From Labilithrix sp. (lineage in GTDB: Bacteria; Myxococcota_A; Polyangia; Polyangiales; Polyangiaceae), in the NCBI GenBank assembly GCA_019637155.1, contig JAHBWE010000007.1, positions 62,001-126,000 on the forward strand: a stretch of DNA of 64,000 nt, written 5' to 3'. The notes under the pieces are model-generated. The model had not been told where the DNA came from and did not search any database. It saw only the letters and a list, made by a program, of their open reading frames with translations. The position numbers and the translations under genes were made by a program. Positions 9,180 to 18,427 of the stretch are shown here, piece after piece; the stretch's first letter is position 1; each line of letters starts with the position of its first letter.

Positions 9180-9869
9180 ATGTCCGAGCCCGAGACCGAG
9201 AGCGAGACCGAGAGCGAGAGCGAGTCCGTCGACGCGATCGCCCTGTTCCGCCCGCGCAACAAGGCGATGATCCTTCCTTTCCTCGACCTCGACGACGGCG
9301 ACAACGACGAGGGCATCTACGCCGAGGAGCTCCCCGACGGCTCCTTCCTCCTCCACACGTTCCAGCCCTACGCGCTCTTCGCCGAGAACCCGACCGAGGC
9401 GCGCACCTGGCTCGCGCAGTTCGGCGTCGCGCTCCCGGAGGTGCACGACGATCCGCGCGGCTTCCTCTTCTTCCCCGACGACGCAGAGCCGGACGAGCCG
9501 CAGACCTACGACGACGTCGTGCGCGCCGCCGCCGACGACGGCATGTGGATCGCCCTCGGCGACGTCATCGCCGACGACGAGGAAGAGGAGGACGACTTCA
9601 TGGAGCCCGGCGGCCAGGCCGCCCTCGACCTACAGCAGCTGATGGGCATGATGGGCGGCGGCGCGATCGACCCCACGCTCCTCGAGAAGCTCGCCGGCCA
9701 GCTCCAAGGCGGCGCCGGCCCCCTCGGCGCCGCCGGCTCCTTCGAGATCGGCCAGATGTTCGAGCAAATGCAGCGCGGCCTCCTCGAAGCCATGACACCC
9801 CCCACCACCGCGCAGAAGGGCGCGATCGTCGACGACGAGTTCGAAGAAGAGCCCGACGACGACCAGTAG
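9180..9869 (+). CDS. Hypothetical acidic protein
   Basis: 229 residues, very acidic. It opens with an alternating Glu/Ser/Thr stretch (residues 2-16), has a folded-looking middle (ALFRPRNKAMILPFLDLDD, LPDGSFLLHTFQPYALF, WLAQFGVALPEVH), a Met/Gly-rich segment (LMGMMGGGAID) and an acidic tail. There is no signal peptide or membrane segment, so it is probably cytosolic. I do not recognise the family. It is divergently placed from gnd and is followed, tail to tail, by a small secreted-protein gene. Confidence 0.75.
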   Translation: MSEPETESETESESESVDAIALFRPRNKAMILPFLDLDDGDNDEGIYAEELPDGSFLLHTFQPYALFAENPTEARTWLAQFGVALPEVHDDPRGFLFFPDDAEPDEPQTYDDVVRAAADDGMWIALGDVIADDEEEEDDFMEPGGQAALDLQQLMGMMGGGAIDPTLLEKLAGQLQGGAGPLGAAGSFEIGQMFEQMQRGLLEAMTPPTTAQKGAIVDDEFEEEPDDDQ

Positions 9870-9872
9870 CCG

Positions 9873-10208
9873 TCAAGGGAAGATCTTCGCGCCCATGCTC
9901 GCGGATAGGCTGAGACCACCAAGAAAGCGCGATTGCGTGTCTGCCGGGTGGTAGGACCAGCCGAGTTGACCTCCAAGGTCGATGATCAAATCGCTCGAAA
10001 CCGCCCAGGCAGCGCCGGCAAAGGGAAGGCGATTGCGCATCGAGATCAGCGGGGTCGAAAAATAGTAGCGCGGAAGGTTCGTGACCGCTCGCTGGCCAAT
10101 CGTGACGTGCTCGGGAAACGTCCAGGCGCTGGCGCGTCCGGACGAGAGAGCGGCGACGAAGAAGGCTCCGGCCGAGACCGCGAGGCCGTGCACGCGTCGA
10201 TTTTTCAT
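9873..10208 (-). CDS. Small secreted hypothetical protein
   Basis: 111 residues with a clear signal peptide (Lys/Arg start, hydrophobic GLAVSAGAFFVAALSS, cleavage near ASA-W). The mature part begins WTFPEHVTIGQRAV and ends with a beta-rich stretch (LGWSYHPADTQSRFLGGLSLSASMG). It could be a truncated remnant of a longer secreted or outer-membrane protein, since the C-terminal part reads like a single barrel hairpin. The base composition is lower in GC than in the neighbours, as in the next gene to the right. No function can be assigned. Confidence 0.5.
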   Translation of the reverse strand: MKNRRVHGLAVSAGAFFVAALSSGRASAWTFPEHVTIGQRAVTNLPRYYFSTPLISMRNRLPFAGAAWAVSSDLIIDLGGQLGWSYHPADTQSRFLGGLSLSASMGAKIFP

Positions 10209-10245
10209 TGTCTGTTCACCGCTCGGAAACGTGTTGGCGCGCCCA

Positions 10246-12243
10246 TCAGTGCTTGCATGGCGTCGAAGGCTGCTTCTTCACGACAATCGCGGCCTCTTCC
10301 TCCAACTTCGCGCGCCCAGACTCGGGAAGCCCATCGGCAAAAGAGCGAAGAATGACGCGATAGGTGCCCTCCCATCCAGCGAAGTTGTCACACGCCAGAT
10401 ATCCGGCGGCCTTCTGCGCGAGTAAGAACCTCTGAATCTCGTAGGCACGGCCGTACCCCGGCCTCGCCACCTGAGCGGAACGAAAGGCCTCGATGGCGCC
10501 GTCGGCGTCTCGAACGAGCAGCGCACCGATCGCATCGGCCTGCCACGCATCGGGCGACTTCAACGCGGTCACCGTCTGCTGTTCGACACGTTTCTCTGCT
10601 TCAGCACGGAGGTTGCTCGACTTGCTGCTCACCTCCGCCGTCTTCGCCGGATCCGGCTTACGAACTTTGGCGAGGCACTCCTCGATTTTCTGAGCGCAGC
10701 GGTCGCACGCACCGGAGATCCGCTTGTCCTGCAAGAGAGCAGCCTTCGCATCGCAGTCGGCGGTCTGCTCGACCAAGGCCAGCTGACGGATGGCGATGGC
10801 GTGAGCGCGATCGTGGAGGATCCTCGCCAGACGCCCACGTCCGATCGGCGAGGACGACGCGAAGGGCGAGTACACCTCGCCGACCATGTTGCTCAGACGC
10901 TGAAGGACGACCGCATAGTCGTCGAGCACGCGCACATCGTCCTCCTCGCCCGTCCCATCGCCCGCGTCGCCCTGCTTGGGTGTGACCTCGTTCGCCCCCG
11001 GCACGCCCGGAGCGGATGGCTGCGTCTTGCGGGACTGCGAATCACGCGCGATCGCGAACGCGGCCGCGACGTCTCGACCCGGAACCGCAGCCCAGAACTC
11101 GGCGTTGCAGCTCGATACCGCGATGCGAACTTCATCGAAGCGGTTCGCGCGTCGACTGAGGCCTTCCGCCGTGAGCCCACTCTCCGACGCAACGTCCAGC
11201 AGTCGCGCGAAGTCGCCCTCGGCGACGAGCTCGCGCGCCTGCAGATACAGCTCGGCCATCCTGAGCGTCTGTCGAACGATCGCGACATCCTCCGCCGCAA
11301 AGGAGTCCTCGGTCTTCTCGATATGCGCGCGAACTCGTTCGATCCTCGGACGGGTAATCTCGGAGCAGTCCGACTGCGGCGAGAGGAGGAGAGCGCCTGG
11401 ATCATAGACCGTGTCGTCGGCGTGAAACGTCAGCGAGACGTAGAACAGGTCGGTGACACGCGTGTTCTCGTACGTCCCGGCATCGCCCTTGTCCGCTCCG
11501 TAGCAGATCGCTTGAGCCTTGTCCGCACATGGCCGAAATGGCTTGATCGTTCTGTAATTCGGGTTCGTGAGCTCGTCTCCTGGCGCGATGACGTAGACCT
11601 GTATCGCCTCCGATGAGTCGTGCACGCTCTTCGAATCGAGCCAGACCGTGAGCGAGCTCGGTGGGCTCTTCTCTTGATCCGCGAGCATGCCGTCGACGAT
11701 CTTGCTCGCCGAGTCGGCCACCATCAGGGCGGTCGTGTAGTCCTTCGCAATGTTGGTGAGCTTCGAGTCGGTGAGCGTCTGCAGTACGTGCCGTACCTGC
11801 TTTCCAAGCTCCTTGTTCGGGATCAACTTGACCTTGAGCTTCACCGACAGCTGATCTCGCGCGTTCTCGACGATGGGTGCGTGCCGCAACACGTCGATAT
11901 TCGAGCTCCCCTCGATCGCGCGATCGCGCACCAAGAAGAGCGGAACCTCGAACGTGCGCGGTCCCTCGCGGGTTGGGACCCCAACCTCTACCGTGACGAT
12001 GAAGTCGTCCGACGAACCGGCGAGTATCCCGACATTCCGCGCCTCGACAAACGCAGACGCGGTCCAATAACGAGTTCCCTTCGGGACCGCGCGCTCGATG
12101 CCGGCGTCCTCGTCGACAGGCGATGCCGCCGGCGGCGTGTGGAACACGACGAGGGGCTTCGCACAAGCGCCCATGACGATGCAGTAGAGCGCGGTGATGG
12201 CCGTGATGACCACGCCGGCCGCCCGCCCCCGAGCTCTCGACAT
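10246..12243 (-). CDS. Large hypothetical lipoprotein
   Basis: 665 residues from ATG 12243 (a TTG at 12267 is also in frame). N-terminal hydrophobic segment with lipobox-like IVMGAC. Soluble alpha/beta and helical regions follow, a low-complexity Asp/Gly/Glu segment (about 440-460), a Cys pair motif (GACDRCAQKIEECLAKV) and a helical C-terminal part resembling a TPR-like repeat (AIEAFRSAQVARPGYGRAYEI). Codon use is clearly less GC-biased than in the flanking genes, which hints at later acquisition. Function not recognised. Confidence 0.7.
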   Translation of the reverse strand: MSRARGRAAGVVITAITALYCIVMGACAKPLVVFHTPPAASPVDEDAGIERAVPKGTRYWTASAFVEARNVGILAGSSDDFIVTVEVGVPTREGPRTFEVPLFLVRDRAIEGSSNIDVLRHAPIVENARDQLSVKLKVKLIPNKELGKQVRHVLQTLTDSKLTNIAKDYTTALMVADSASKIVDGMLADQEKSPPSSLTVWLDSKSVHDSSEAIQVYVIAPGDELTNPNYRTIKPFRPCADKAQAICYGADKGDAGTYENTRVTDLFYVSLTFHADDTVYDPGALLLSPQSDCSEITRPRIERVRAHIEKTEDSFAAEDVAIVRQTLRMAELYLQARELVAEGDFARLLDVASESGLTAEGLSRRANRFDEVRIAVSSCNAEFWAAVPGRDVAAAFAIARDSQSRKTQPSAPGVPGANEVTPKQGDAGDGTGEEDDVRVLDDYAVVLQRLSNMVGEVYSPFASSSPIGRGRLARILHDRAHAIAIRQLALVEQTADCDAKAALLQDKRISGACDRCAQKIEECLAKVRKPDPAKTAEVSSKSSNLRAEAEKRVEQQTVTALKSPDAWQADAIGALLVRDADGAIEAFRSAQVARPGYGRAYEIQRFLLAQKAAGYLACDNFAGWEGTYRVILRSFADGLPESGRAKLEEEAAIVVKKQPSTPCKH

Positions 12244-12341
12244 GGCGACACTATGCTTGCTCGACAAGCCTTCGTCAATCGACTAAATCGTCGTTAAGTA
12301 GAATCCCTTATACCCGTCGACGATGAACGAACGTCGCCGGC

Positions 12342-14801
12342 TCAGGCGGCGACGCGCGGCGCCACCGGGCGGAAGACGATGCGGCAGACGTAGCGGGTGT
12401 CGCGCTTGGGGGGCGGCGGGGCGGCGAGGAGCAGGAAGCCCTCGGGGGTCGTGCATTCGAAGAGGCCGGGGGCGCGGCGGGTCAGGCCCTCGGCGTGGAG
12501 GTGGGCGCTCACGTCCTCGGAGCGCTCCGTCTCGCGCGACGTGTAGAGCGCGCTCGCTTCGATGCGCGTCACGCTCTCGACCTGGACCCACGCGCTCCGC
12601 TCGCCGAGGAGGAACCCGAGCGCCGTGTCCTCGGCGCCGTAGGGGACCACCGCGGCGAAGTAGCCGTCGTGCGTCGCGCGGGCCTCGACCTGCGCGCGGA
12701 TCGGGACGTCGCCGCGCAGCGCCAGGATACCGAGCGGCTCGCGGCGGTGCGTCATGTCGTTCGGCGTCATCTCGAGGCCGAAGCGCTGCTGCGCGACCAT
12801 CGCGAGCGAGAGCGTGAGGCTCGCCGCGCGGAGCTCGACCGGGCCCGCGATGCGCGCGGCCTTCGAGTCCGCGCGCTCGGAGCCGAGGAAAAATAGGCCT
12901 TGGCGGCGGAGGCCTTCGAGGCCGCGCTCGCGATCGAACAGGGCCAGGTTGTCGTCCGCGCCAAGATTCATGTCGAGACAGAAGCCCGCGAGGTAGTCGA
13001 GCTCCGTGCGCGTCGGGAGCAAGAGCATGCGGGCGAGCGCAGAGGCCGCGTAGACGCGGAGCTGCTCGACGGAGGCCGCGTGGCCGGTGCGGGAGAAATA
13101 GGCCTCCGCGTCGCGAGCGAAGCGCTCGCACGCGTCCTGCACCGGAGCCACACGCGCGCTCTGCTCCTTCGCGACGAGCGACCGCGCGCGGATCGGCGCG
13201 CCGGAGGCGTCGGCGGCATAGTCGATCGTGCTGCCGGCGTCCTCGGCGCAGAGGTTCTCGAGGAGCGCGACGTACGTGACGATCGTGGAGATGAGGCGAT
13301 CGTCGCACCACGACGGATCGAGGAGGCCCTTGCGCGTGGACTGCCAGCCGGGGACCCGCGCCGCGATGAGGTAGCGGCCCTGCACGTCGACGCCTAGCTC
13401 GTCACGGAAGACCGGCTCGAGCTGGCGCTGCGCCGTGCCCTCGTAGCCGAGGTCGACGAAGACGAGCGTGTCGCCCTTCTCGACGTTCGCCGTCGTCGTC
13501 ACGTGCGCGAACATGCGCGCGCGGTAGGCGGCGGAGCGCGCGACGACGAGCTCGACGATCTTCGGCTTCATCACCTCGCGGACGAACGCCTCCGCCGGGC
13601 GCTCCGCCTTCCGCGTGCGCGCGATGATCATCCGCGCCTCGTCGTCGGTGAGGAGGAGCTGCCGCGCGACGTCGAGGAAGCGGCCGCCGCCGGCCCACGC
13701 CGCGACGTAGCGCTCGATCTCCGCCGCGCTCCGGAACGAGGCGGCGAAGGACGCAAATCGGCTGATCGAGACGCACGGCCCGACCTCCGCGCCGGCCACC
13801 GCCGCGCAGACGCGCGCTGGCAAATACCCATCACGAAGTAGGAATATCGGTCTGGGGCGCTTGCCCGCCGCGCGTAGGGTATCGAGCTCGGAGCCGAGCC
13901 AGCGCGCAAAGGCATGGAGCACTGGGCCGAGCGCGGCATATCCGAGCGAGCGCACCGCGTCGCGATCGTCCTCCCCGATCTCCGCGGCGAAGAGCCCGCG
14001 GAACGGCGAGGGCAGCGCCGCGGTCTCGCGGAGCGCCGGCATCAGCAGGCTCGCCGCCGTCGTCTGCATGCGGAGCACCTCCTCCACCTCGGGGCCGTGA
14101 TGGACGAGGTGGCAGGCGTTCATGCCGATCGCCTTGCCCGCGACGTAGTCGGCGCGGAGGTTGTCGCCGACGTGGAGCACGTCGCGCGCGCGGACGCCGA
14201 GCGCGTCCAGCACCGGCTTGAACATCCCGCCCGCCTTCGGCTTGCCGATCGCGGAGGAGACGAAGACGCGCGCGATGGCCGAATACGCGTCGGCCGGAAG
14301 CGTCGCGGCGAGGAGCGCGCGGAGCTCGGTCTCGGTGAAATACGTGTCGCTCACGACGACGACGGAGAGGCCGCGCGCCGCGGCGGCGCGGATGAGCGCG
14401 ATCGTCTCGGGGTGAGGCACACACGCCGCCGCCTCGGCCGCGAGCTCGTCGGCCGCCAGCTCCGCCACGTCCGCGTCGCGGAGGGCCGGGAACGCCGCGC
14501 GATAGATCTCCGCGAGCGTGACCTCCGGGAGCCCCGTGCGCGCGGTCTTCAGATCGCGCGCACGGCCCTCCGACGTCACGCGCAGGCGGGCGTTGATTCC
14601 CCACTTCGCGAACGCGGGGCGATGCGCGAGATCGTAAAAGACGTCGACCGGCGCGGCGGTGTTGCGCCAGAGGATGGTGTCGAAGCAGTCGAGGGAGAGG
14701 ACCTCGATCTCCGGGTGCTCGTCGAGGAGCGTCGCGAGCTCCTTCGCGCGGACGGCGGGGCGGACGTTCGGCGACGGGGTCGCGATCGTGGCCTGGTTCA
14801 C
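12342..14801 (-). CDS. COG5610-type HAD-superfamily protein, putative surface/flagellin modification
   Basis: 819 residues starting at GTG 14801, which overlaps the stop of the methyltransferase gene (GTGA). The N-terminal HAD hydrolase core (about 30-250) has the DxFDT-type motif I (SLDCFDTILW), motif II at VVVSDTYF, the Lys motif (SAIGKPKAGGMF) and motif IV (VLHVGDNLRADY). A middle region of about 350 residues contains IFLLRDGYLPARV and VFVDLGYEGTAQRQL, typical of long COG5610 proteins found in surface-glycan loci. The C-terminal 200 residues are beta-rich and unassigned. It is the last gene of the run flagellin-fliD-fliS-methyltransferase-HAD, so a role in modifying flagellin or a flagellar glycan is a reasonable inference, not shown. 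Confidence 0.75.
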   Translation of the reverse strand: MNQATIATPSPNVRPAVRAKELATLLDEHPEIEVLSLDCFDTILWRNTAAPVDVFYDLAHRPAFAKWGINARLRVTSEGRARDLKTARTGLPEVTLAEIYRAAFPALRDADVAELAADELAAEAAACVPHPETIALIRAAAARGLSVVVVSDTYFTETELRALLAATLPADAYSAIARVFVSSAIGKPKAGGMFKPVLDALGVRARDVLHVGDNLRADYVAGKAIGMNACHLVHHGPEVEEVLRMQTTAASLLMPALRETAALPSPFRGLFAAEIGEDDRDAVRSLGYAALGPVLHAFARWLGSELDTLRAAGKRPRPIFLLRDGYLPARVCAAVAGAEVGPCVSISRFASFAASFRSAAEIERYVAAWAGGGRFLDVARQLLLTDDEARMIIARTRKAERPAEAFVREVMKPKIVELVVARSAAYRARMFAHVTTTANVEKGDTLVFVDLGYEGTAQRQLEPVFRDELGVDVQGRYLIAARVPGWQSTRKGLLDPSWCDDRLISTIVTYVALLENLCAEDAGSTIDYAADASGAPIRARSLVAKEQSARVAPVQDACERFARDAEAYFSRTGHAASVEQLRVYAASALARMLLLPTRTELDYLAGFCLDMNLGADDNLALFDRERGLEGLRRQGLFFLGSERADSKAARIAGPVELRAASLTLSLAMVAQQRFGLEMTPNDMTHRREPLGILALRGDVPIRAQVEARATHDGYFAAVVPYGAEDTALGFLLGERSAWVQVESVTRIEASALYTSRETERSEDVSAHLHAEGLTRRAPGLFECTTPEGFLLLAAPPPPKRDTRYVCRIVFRPVAPRVAA

Positions 14802-15607
14802 GCCGCCACCTTCTTCAGCGCGTCCTGGAGCTCGATGACTTTCAAGTAGAGCGCGAGGCGATTGGCCTCGAGCCGGCCGACGAGGCTATTTTGATAAGGC
14901 GCGAACACCTCCGCCGCGATCGCGTCCTCGCGCGTGCCCGCGCGCGTGAGGCAGCCGAGGCCGAAGACCGCGTCGATCGAGCGGTACGTCCACCCGGGGT
15001 TGTCGGCGACGAAGTCCTCGATCGCGGTGAGGACGCCGTTGCACGGCCCGCCCGCCTTCACCGCGTACGCGAACGCCCCTTCGCCGCGGAAGCCGCCGTC
15101 GACCATCTCGTCGACGCCCACCGTCACGCCCTGCTGATAGCAATACGGATGGAGCGCCTCCGCCGGGATGTCGGCCGGATCGTAATACTGATCGCGGCGC
15201 GCGCACGGCCACGACACGTCGTGGAGCACGATCGTGCCGGTCATCTCCTTCTCTTCCCACGACCTCGCGATGAGCGTGAGCTCGTTGTAGACGGTGAACC
15301 AGTTGTGGTCGCCGTCGACGACGACGAAGTCCGCGCCGCAGCCGCGCTGGAGCAGGTGCGGGATGCTCTTGTCGACGTACAGCTCGAGCGTCTCGGAGGT
15401 CTTCGCGAGCTCGACCACCGCCGGCGCGGGGAACGGCTCGACGGTGTGGAGCTTCGTGCCTGCCTTCGCGCAGCGATCGTGCAGCTGCTGCGAGAAGCCG
15501 CCGTGCTCGGAGCCGATCTCGAGGATCGCGCGGGGGGAGCACCGGTCGACGAGCCCGAGGACGATCTCGTCGAGCTCGGACAGGCTGTGGAGGAGCAGGT
15601 TCGCCAT
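14798..15607 (-). CDS. Class I SAM-dependent methyltransferase, CmcI/Methyltransf_24-like
   Basis: About 269 residues from ATG 15607. Motif I is AILEIGSEHGGFSQQL, the acidic motif is DFVVVDGDHNWFTVYNEL, and a later IVLHDVSWP segment is typical of CmcI-like methyltransferases that act on sugars or small hydroxylated substrates. A GTG at 15709 would overlap fliS by four bases and add 34 residues. It is less likely because those codons span an AT-rich patch (15663-15690) that could be regulatory. The gene lies directly after fliS and overlaps the HAD gene, so it probably works with that protein on flagellin or a linked glycan. Confidence 0.75.
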   Translation of the reverse strand: MANLLLHSLSELDEIVLGLVDRCSPRAILEIGSEHGGFSQQLHDRCAKAGTKLHTVEPFPAPAVVELAKTSETLELYVDKSIPHLLQRGCGADFVVVDGDHNWFTVYNELTLIARSWEEKEMTGTIVLHDVSWPCARRDQYYDPADIPAEALHPYCYQQGVTVGVDEMVDGGFRGEGAFAYAVKAGGPCNGVLTAIEDFVADNPGWTYRSIDAVFGLGCLTRAGTREDAIAAEVFAPYQNSLVGRLEANRLALYLKVIELQDALKKVAA

Positions 15608-15705
15608 CGCCACCACAGGAACGGCCCGCCTCGAGCGCCCTTCAGGGAGGGGATGTAGGCGGACCGATGAATTTATCGATTTTGCCGGAGGCCGCGTGAT
15701 CCCGG

Positions 15706-16122
15706 TCACTTGCCGGAGATGCTCGCGAAGGCGTCGCGCAGCGGGACGATCGCGGTCTTCACGTCCGCGAGCGCCTGCGGGTCGCGGTGGAGGTTCGCTT
15801 CGTAGAGCCGCCGCTTGCAGAAGCCGTAGAGCGCCGTCATGTTCTCGGCGAGCTCCGGGGCGTACTTGGGGTCCAACGTCGCGGTGAGCTCGTCGACGAT
15901 GGCGAGGGCGCGGCCGACGCGATCGCCCATCCGGGCCCGGTCGTCCGTCTCGATCGCGGCGTGGGCCTCGGTGACGAAGCGGAGGATCCCGTCGTAGAGC
16001 ATGACGACGAGCTGCGCGGGCGAGGACGTCTGGAGCTGGACGCCGCGGTACTTGGAGGCGGCGGCGGTCACGGAGATCAGCGGGCTCGTCATGGCGGGGT
16101 TTCTTGCGAGAGGGAGGGTCAT
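15706..16122 (-). CDS. fliS: Flagellin export chaperone FliS
   Basis: 138 residues from ATG 16122, which overlaps the fliD stop (ATGA); a second ATG at 16092 is possible. Shows the FliS four-helix signature: AASKYRGVQLQTSSPAQLVVMLYDGILRF, then ALAIVDELTATLD and the helix ending YEANLHRDP. FliS binds the C-terminal helices of flagellin in the cytosol, prevents premature polymerisation and delivers subunits to the FlhA export gate. It follows flagellin and fliD, the common order. Confidence 0.93.
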   Translation of the reverse strand: MTLPLARNPAMTSPLISVTAAASKYRGVQLQTSSPAQLVVMLYDGILRFVTEAHAAIETDDRARMGDRVGRALAIVDELTATLDPKYAPELAENMTALYGFCKRRLYEANLHRDPQALADVKTAIVPLRDAFASISGK

Positions 16123-17456
16123 TCGAATTTGGTGATCGCGCCGAGGCTGGCGGACATCGCGTTGTACTTGGCCATCGCTTGGTCGAGCGCGGCGAACTGC
16201 TTCTTGAGGCCGGTCGCGTAGTCGTCGACGCGCTTCTGCTTCTCTTCCATCGACGCGGTGAGGCGCTTGCTCTGCGCCGCGAGCGCGTCGATGCGGGTCT
16301 TCACCGGGCCCTGCGTCCCGACGAGGTCGGAGATCGTGTCGGCGAGCGTCTTCATCAGGCCGGTCGCGCCGGTCTGGGCGTCGGTCACGAAGAGCCGGCT
16401 CACCGCGGCGGGGTCCTTCGCGAGCGCGGCGTCGAGCTTCGCCGCGTCGAGCGCGATCGAGCCGTCCTTCGACGTGCTGAGCCCGACCGCGGAGAGCGAG
16501 CGGAAGAGGCTCGTCGAGGTGCCGGGGACCTGGCCCGTCACGAGCGCGCTCACCTTGTCGAGGCAGCGTCGAATCGCGGAGTCGGCGGCGAGGACGGAGT
16601 TCTGCGCCTTGGTCGAGCCATATCCCGTCGCGAGGTGCGCCGAGCTGACGATGTCGTTGTAGGCGCTGACGAACGCGTTCAGCTTCGTCTTCAGCGCGCT
16701 CGAGTCGCTCGCGATCGTCATCGTCGCGGGCGCCGTCGTGGTCTTCGTGAGGGCGAGCGTGACGCCCGGGATCGCGTCCGCGACCGAGTTCGTCGACCGG
16801 GTGACGGCGAGACCGTCCACCGTGAGCTTCGCGTCCTGCGCGACGTCCACCAGGTTCGCCGGCTTCGTCAGCCCGAGGTCGATGCTGCCGCCCTCGGTGA
16901 GCGTGATCGCGTTGCTCGCGCCGGTGTCGAGCCCCTGGAGCGAGAGGTGAAAGGAGCCTCCCGCGTTGATGATCCCCGCGCTGACGCGGGCGCCGCTCCG
17001 GCTGATCTTGGCGGCGACGTCGGTGAGCGTGTCGGTCTCGACGATCTCGATGTCGACCGGATCGCCGGAGCCGATCTGGAGGCTCAGCGTGCCGGCCTGA
17101 CCGAGCGGCGTCGTCGACGAGGGCTGCGCGTCGCTGCGCATCTTCTGCGCCTTGGCGAGCTGCTGGACGCTCACCTCGTACGTGCCCGCGGCCGCGCTCC
17201 CGGTCACCGAGCCGACGAGCGCGGTATCGGAGGAGGTCGCCGCCATCGAGACGAAGCCGGAGGGGGTCGCGAGCGCGGTGGCCGCCGTCTTCAAGGCGTT
17301 CAGCTTCGTCGAGAAGGAATTCACGGTCAGCGACGCGGAGTCGACCTGCCCCTTCTTGGTGTTCAGCTGGACGATCGGCTTCTGGGCATAAGAGACGAGC
17401 TGATCGACGAGGCTCGCAGAGTCGAAGCCGGCGAGGCCGGAGAGCTGAATCGGCAT
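16119..17456 (-). CDS. fliD: Flagellar filament cap protein FliD (HAP2)
   Basis: 445 residues from ATG 17456 (an in-frame GTG lies two codons earlier). N-terminal FliD_N (GLAGFDSASLVDQLVSYAQKP, then Ser/Thr/Ala-rich helices), a variable beta-rich centre, and FliD_C with the heptad-rich end (RIDALAAQSKRLTASMEEKQKRVDDYATGLKKQFAALDQAMAKYN in shortened form here). It forms the pentameric cap at the filament tip that folds incoming flagellin. A GGAG about 10 bases upstream of the start can serve as ribosome-binding site. It lies 99 bases after the flagellin gene, beyond a strong hairpin, so read-through or its own promoter must supply transcription. Confidence 0.95.
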   Translation of the reverse strand: MPIQLSGLAGFDSASLVDQLVSYAQKPIVQLNTKKGQVDSASLTVNSFSTKLNALKTAATALATPSGFVSMAATSSDTALVGSVTGSAAAGTYEVSVQQLAKAQKMRSDAQPSSTTPLGQAGTLSLQIGSGDPVDIEIVETDTLTDVAAKISRSGARVSAGIINAGGSFHLSLQGLDTGASNAITLTEGGSIDLGLTKPANLVDVAQDAKLTVDGLAVTRSTNSVADAIPGVTLALTKTTTAPATMTIASDSSALKTKLNAFVSAYNDIVSSAHLATGYGSTKAQNSVLAADSAIRRCLDKVSALVTGQVPGTSTSLFRSLSAVGLSTSKDGSIALDAAKLDAALAKDPAAVSRLFVTDAQTGATGLMKTLADTISDLVGTQGPVKTRIDALAAQSKRLTASMEEKQKRVDDYATGLKKQFAALDQAMAKYNAMSASLGAITKFE

Positions 17457-17506
17457 GAACACGTGCTCCGCGAGGGTGGCTATTGCATCAGGGAGATGCG
17501 AGGGGG

Positions 17507-17532
17507 TCCCCGGCGACCCTCGGCGCCGGGGA
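17507..17532 (-). terminator. Strong hairpin after flagellin gene
   Basis: A perfect 9-bp inverted repeat (TCCCCGGCG and CGCCGGGGA) with an 8-base loop lies 24 bases after the flagellin stop. No T-run follows, so full termination is uncertain. It may instead stabilise the abundant flagellin mRNA or attenuate transcription into fliD. Confidence 0.55.
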
Positions 17533-17555
17533 GCCCTCGGTCAGGGGTTTGGGGA

Positions 17556-18383
17556 TCAGCCGCGGAGGAGCGAGAGCGCGACCTGCGGCGTCTGGTTCGC
17601 CTGCGAGAGGATCGCGGCGCCGGCCTGGGAGAGGACCTGGTTCTTCGAGAGGTTCGCCGTCTCCGACGCGATGTCCGTGTCCTGGATGCGCGAGAGCGCG
17701 GCGGCGGTGTTCGTCTGCATCGACTGGAGGTTCGTGACCGCGGCGCTGAAGCGGTTCATGCTCGCGCCGAACTGCGCGCGCTTGCCGGACAGGGTCTGGA
17801 TCGCGGCGTCGAGGGACGTGATCGCCGCCTGCGCGTCGTCGAAGCTGTCCACCTTGCTCGCGTTGACCGAGAGGCTCGTCGAGTCGACGCCGCCGAAGTC
17901 GACGCTGATGCGGTCCGTCGTGGCGGTGCCGATGCCGACCTGGAAGCTCTTCGACGCGGTCGCGCCGGAGAGGAGGTTGATGCCGTTGAACTGCACCGAG
18001 GACGTGACGCGGTCGATCTCCTGGAGGTTCTGCTGGTACTCCTTGTCGATGTTCGCGTAGTCGTTCGCGCTCATCGAGCCGTTGGACGCCTGCACCGCCA
18101 GCTCGCGCATACGGGTGAGGAGGCCGTGGACCTGCTCCGCGCCGCCGTCCGCGGTCTGGAGCATCGAGATGCCGTCGTTCGTGTTGCGCTCCGCGACCGC
18201 GTAGCTGCGGACCTGCGCGTTCATCGACTTCGCGACGCCGAGGCCGGCGGCGTCGTCCGCGGCGCTGTTGATGCGCATACCGCTCGCGAGGCGGGCGAAG
18301 GACGTCTTGAGCGCCTCCTGCGACTTCGCCATCTGGTTCTGCGCGTTCATCGAAGTAACGTTGGTATTGACGCTGAGGCCCAT
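17556..18383 (-). CDS. fliC: Flagellin
   Basis: 275 residues, a compact flagellin consisting almost only of the conserved D0/D1 ends: N-terminal GLSVNTNVTSMNAQNQMAKSQ, LASGMRINSAADDAAGL, MRELAVQASNG, and C-terminal AALSRIQDTDIASETANL with QANQTPQVALSLLRG. The variable D2/D3 region is nearly absent (only about 140-175). It forms the extracellular filament. ATG 18383 has a good ribosome-binding site (ACAGGAAG). It is the first gene of an operon with fliD, fliS and two putative modification genes. Ser and Thr residues in the central part could be modification sites. Confidence 0.97.
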   Translation of the reverse strand: MGLSVNTNVTSMNAQNQMAKSQEALKTSFARLASGMRINSAADDAAGLGVAKSMNAQVRSYAVAERNTNDGISMLQTADGGAEQVHGLLTRMRELAVQASNGSMSANDYANIDKEYQQNLQEIDRVTSSVQFNGINLLSGATASKSFQVGIGTATTDRISVDFGGVDSTSLSVNASKVDSFDDAQAAITSLDAAIQTLSGKRAQFGASMNRFSAAVTNLQSMQTNTAAALSRIQDTDIASETANLSKNQVLSQAGAAILSQANQTPQVALSLLRG

Positions 18384-18399
18384 GGTTTTTTTCTTCCTG

Positions 18400-18427
18400 T
18401 TATCTTGTAGAGGGTTCGTAGCGTTTC
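18400..18427 (-). promoter_or_regulatory. Weak sigma-28-like candidate upstream of flagellin
   Basis: An AT-rich stretch (about 18384-18490) precedes flagellin. Within it GAAA, 16 bases, then CAAGATAA resembles the sigma-28 pattern TAAA-N15-GCCGATAA. The -10-like element ends only 16 bases before the ATG, so the predicted start would remove most of the ribosome-binding site. The fit is poor; another promoter further upstream is equally possible. Confidence 0.25.

Noticed and set aside
15663..15690. ATCGATAA in an AT-rich patch upstream of the methyltransferase as a sigma-28 -10 element
   Set aside because: No TAAA-like -35 at the right distance.
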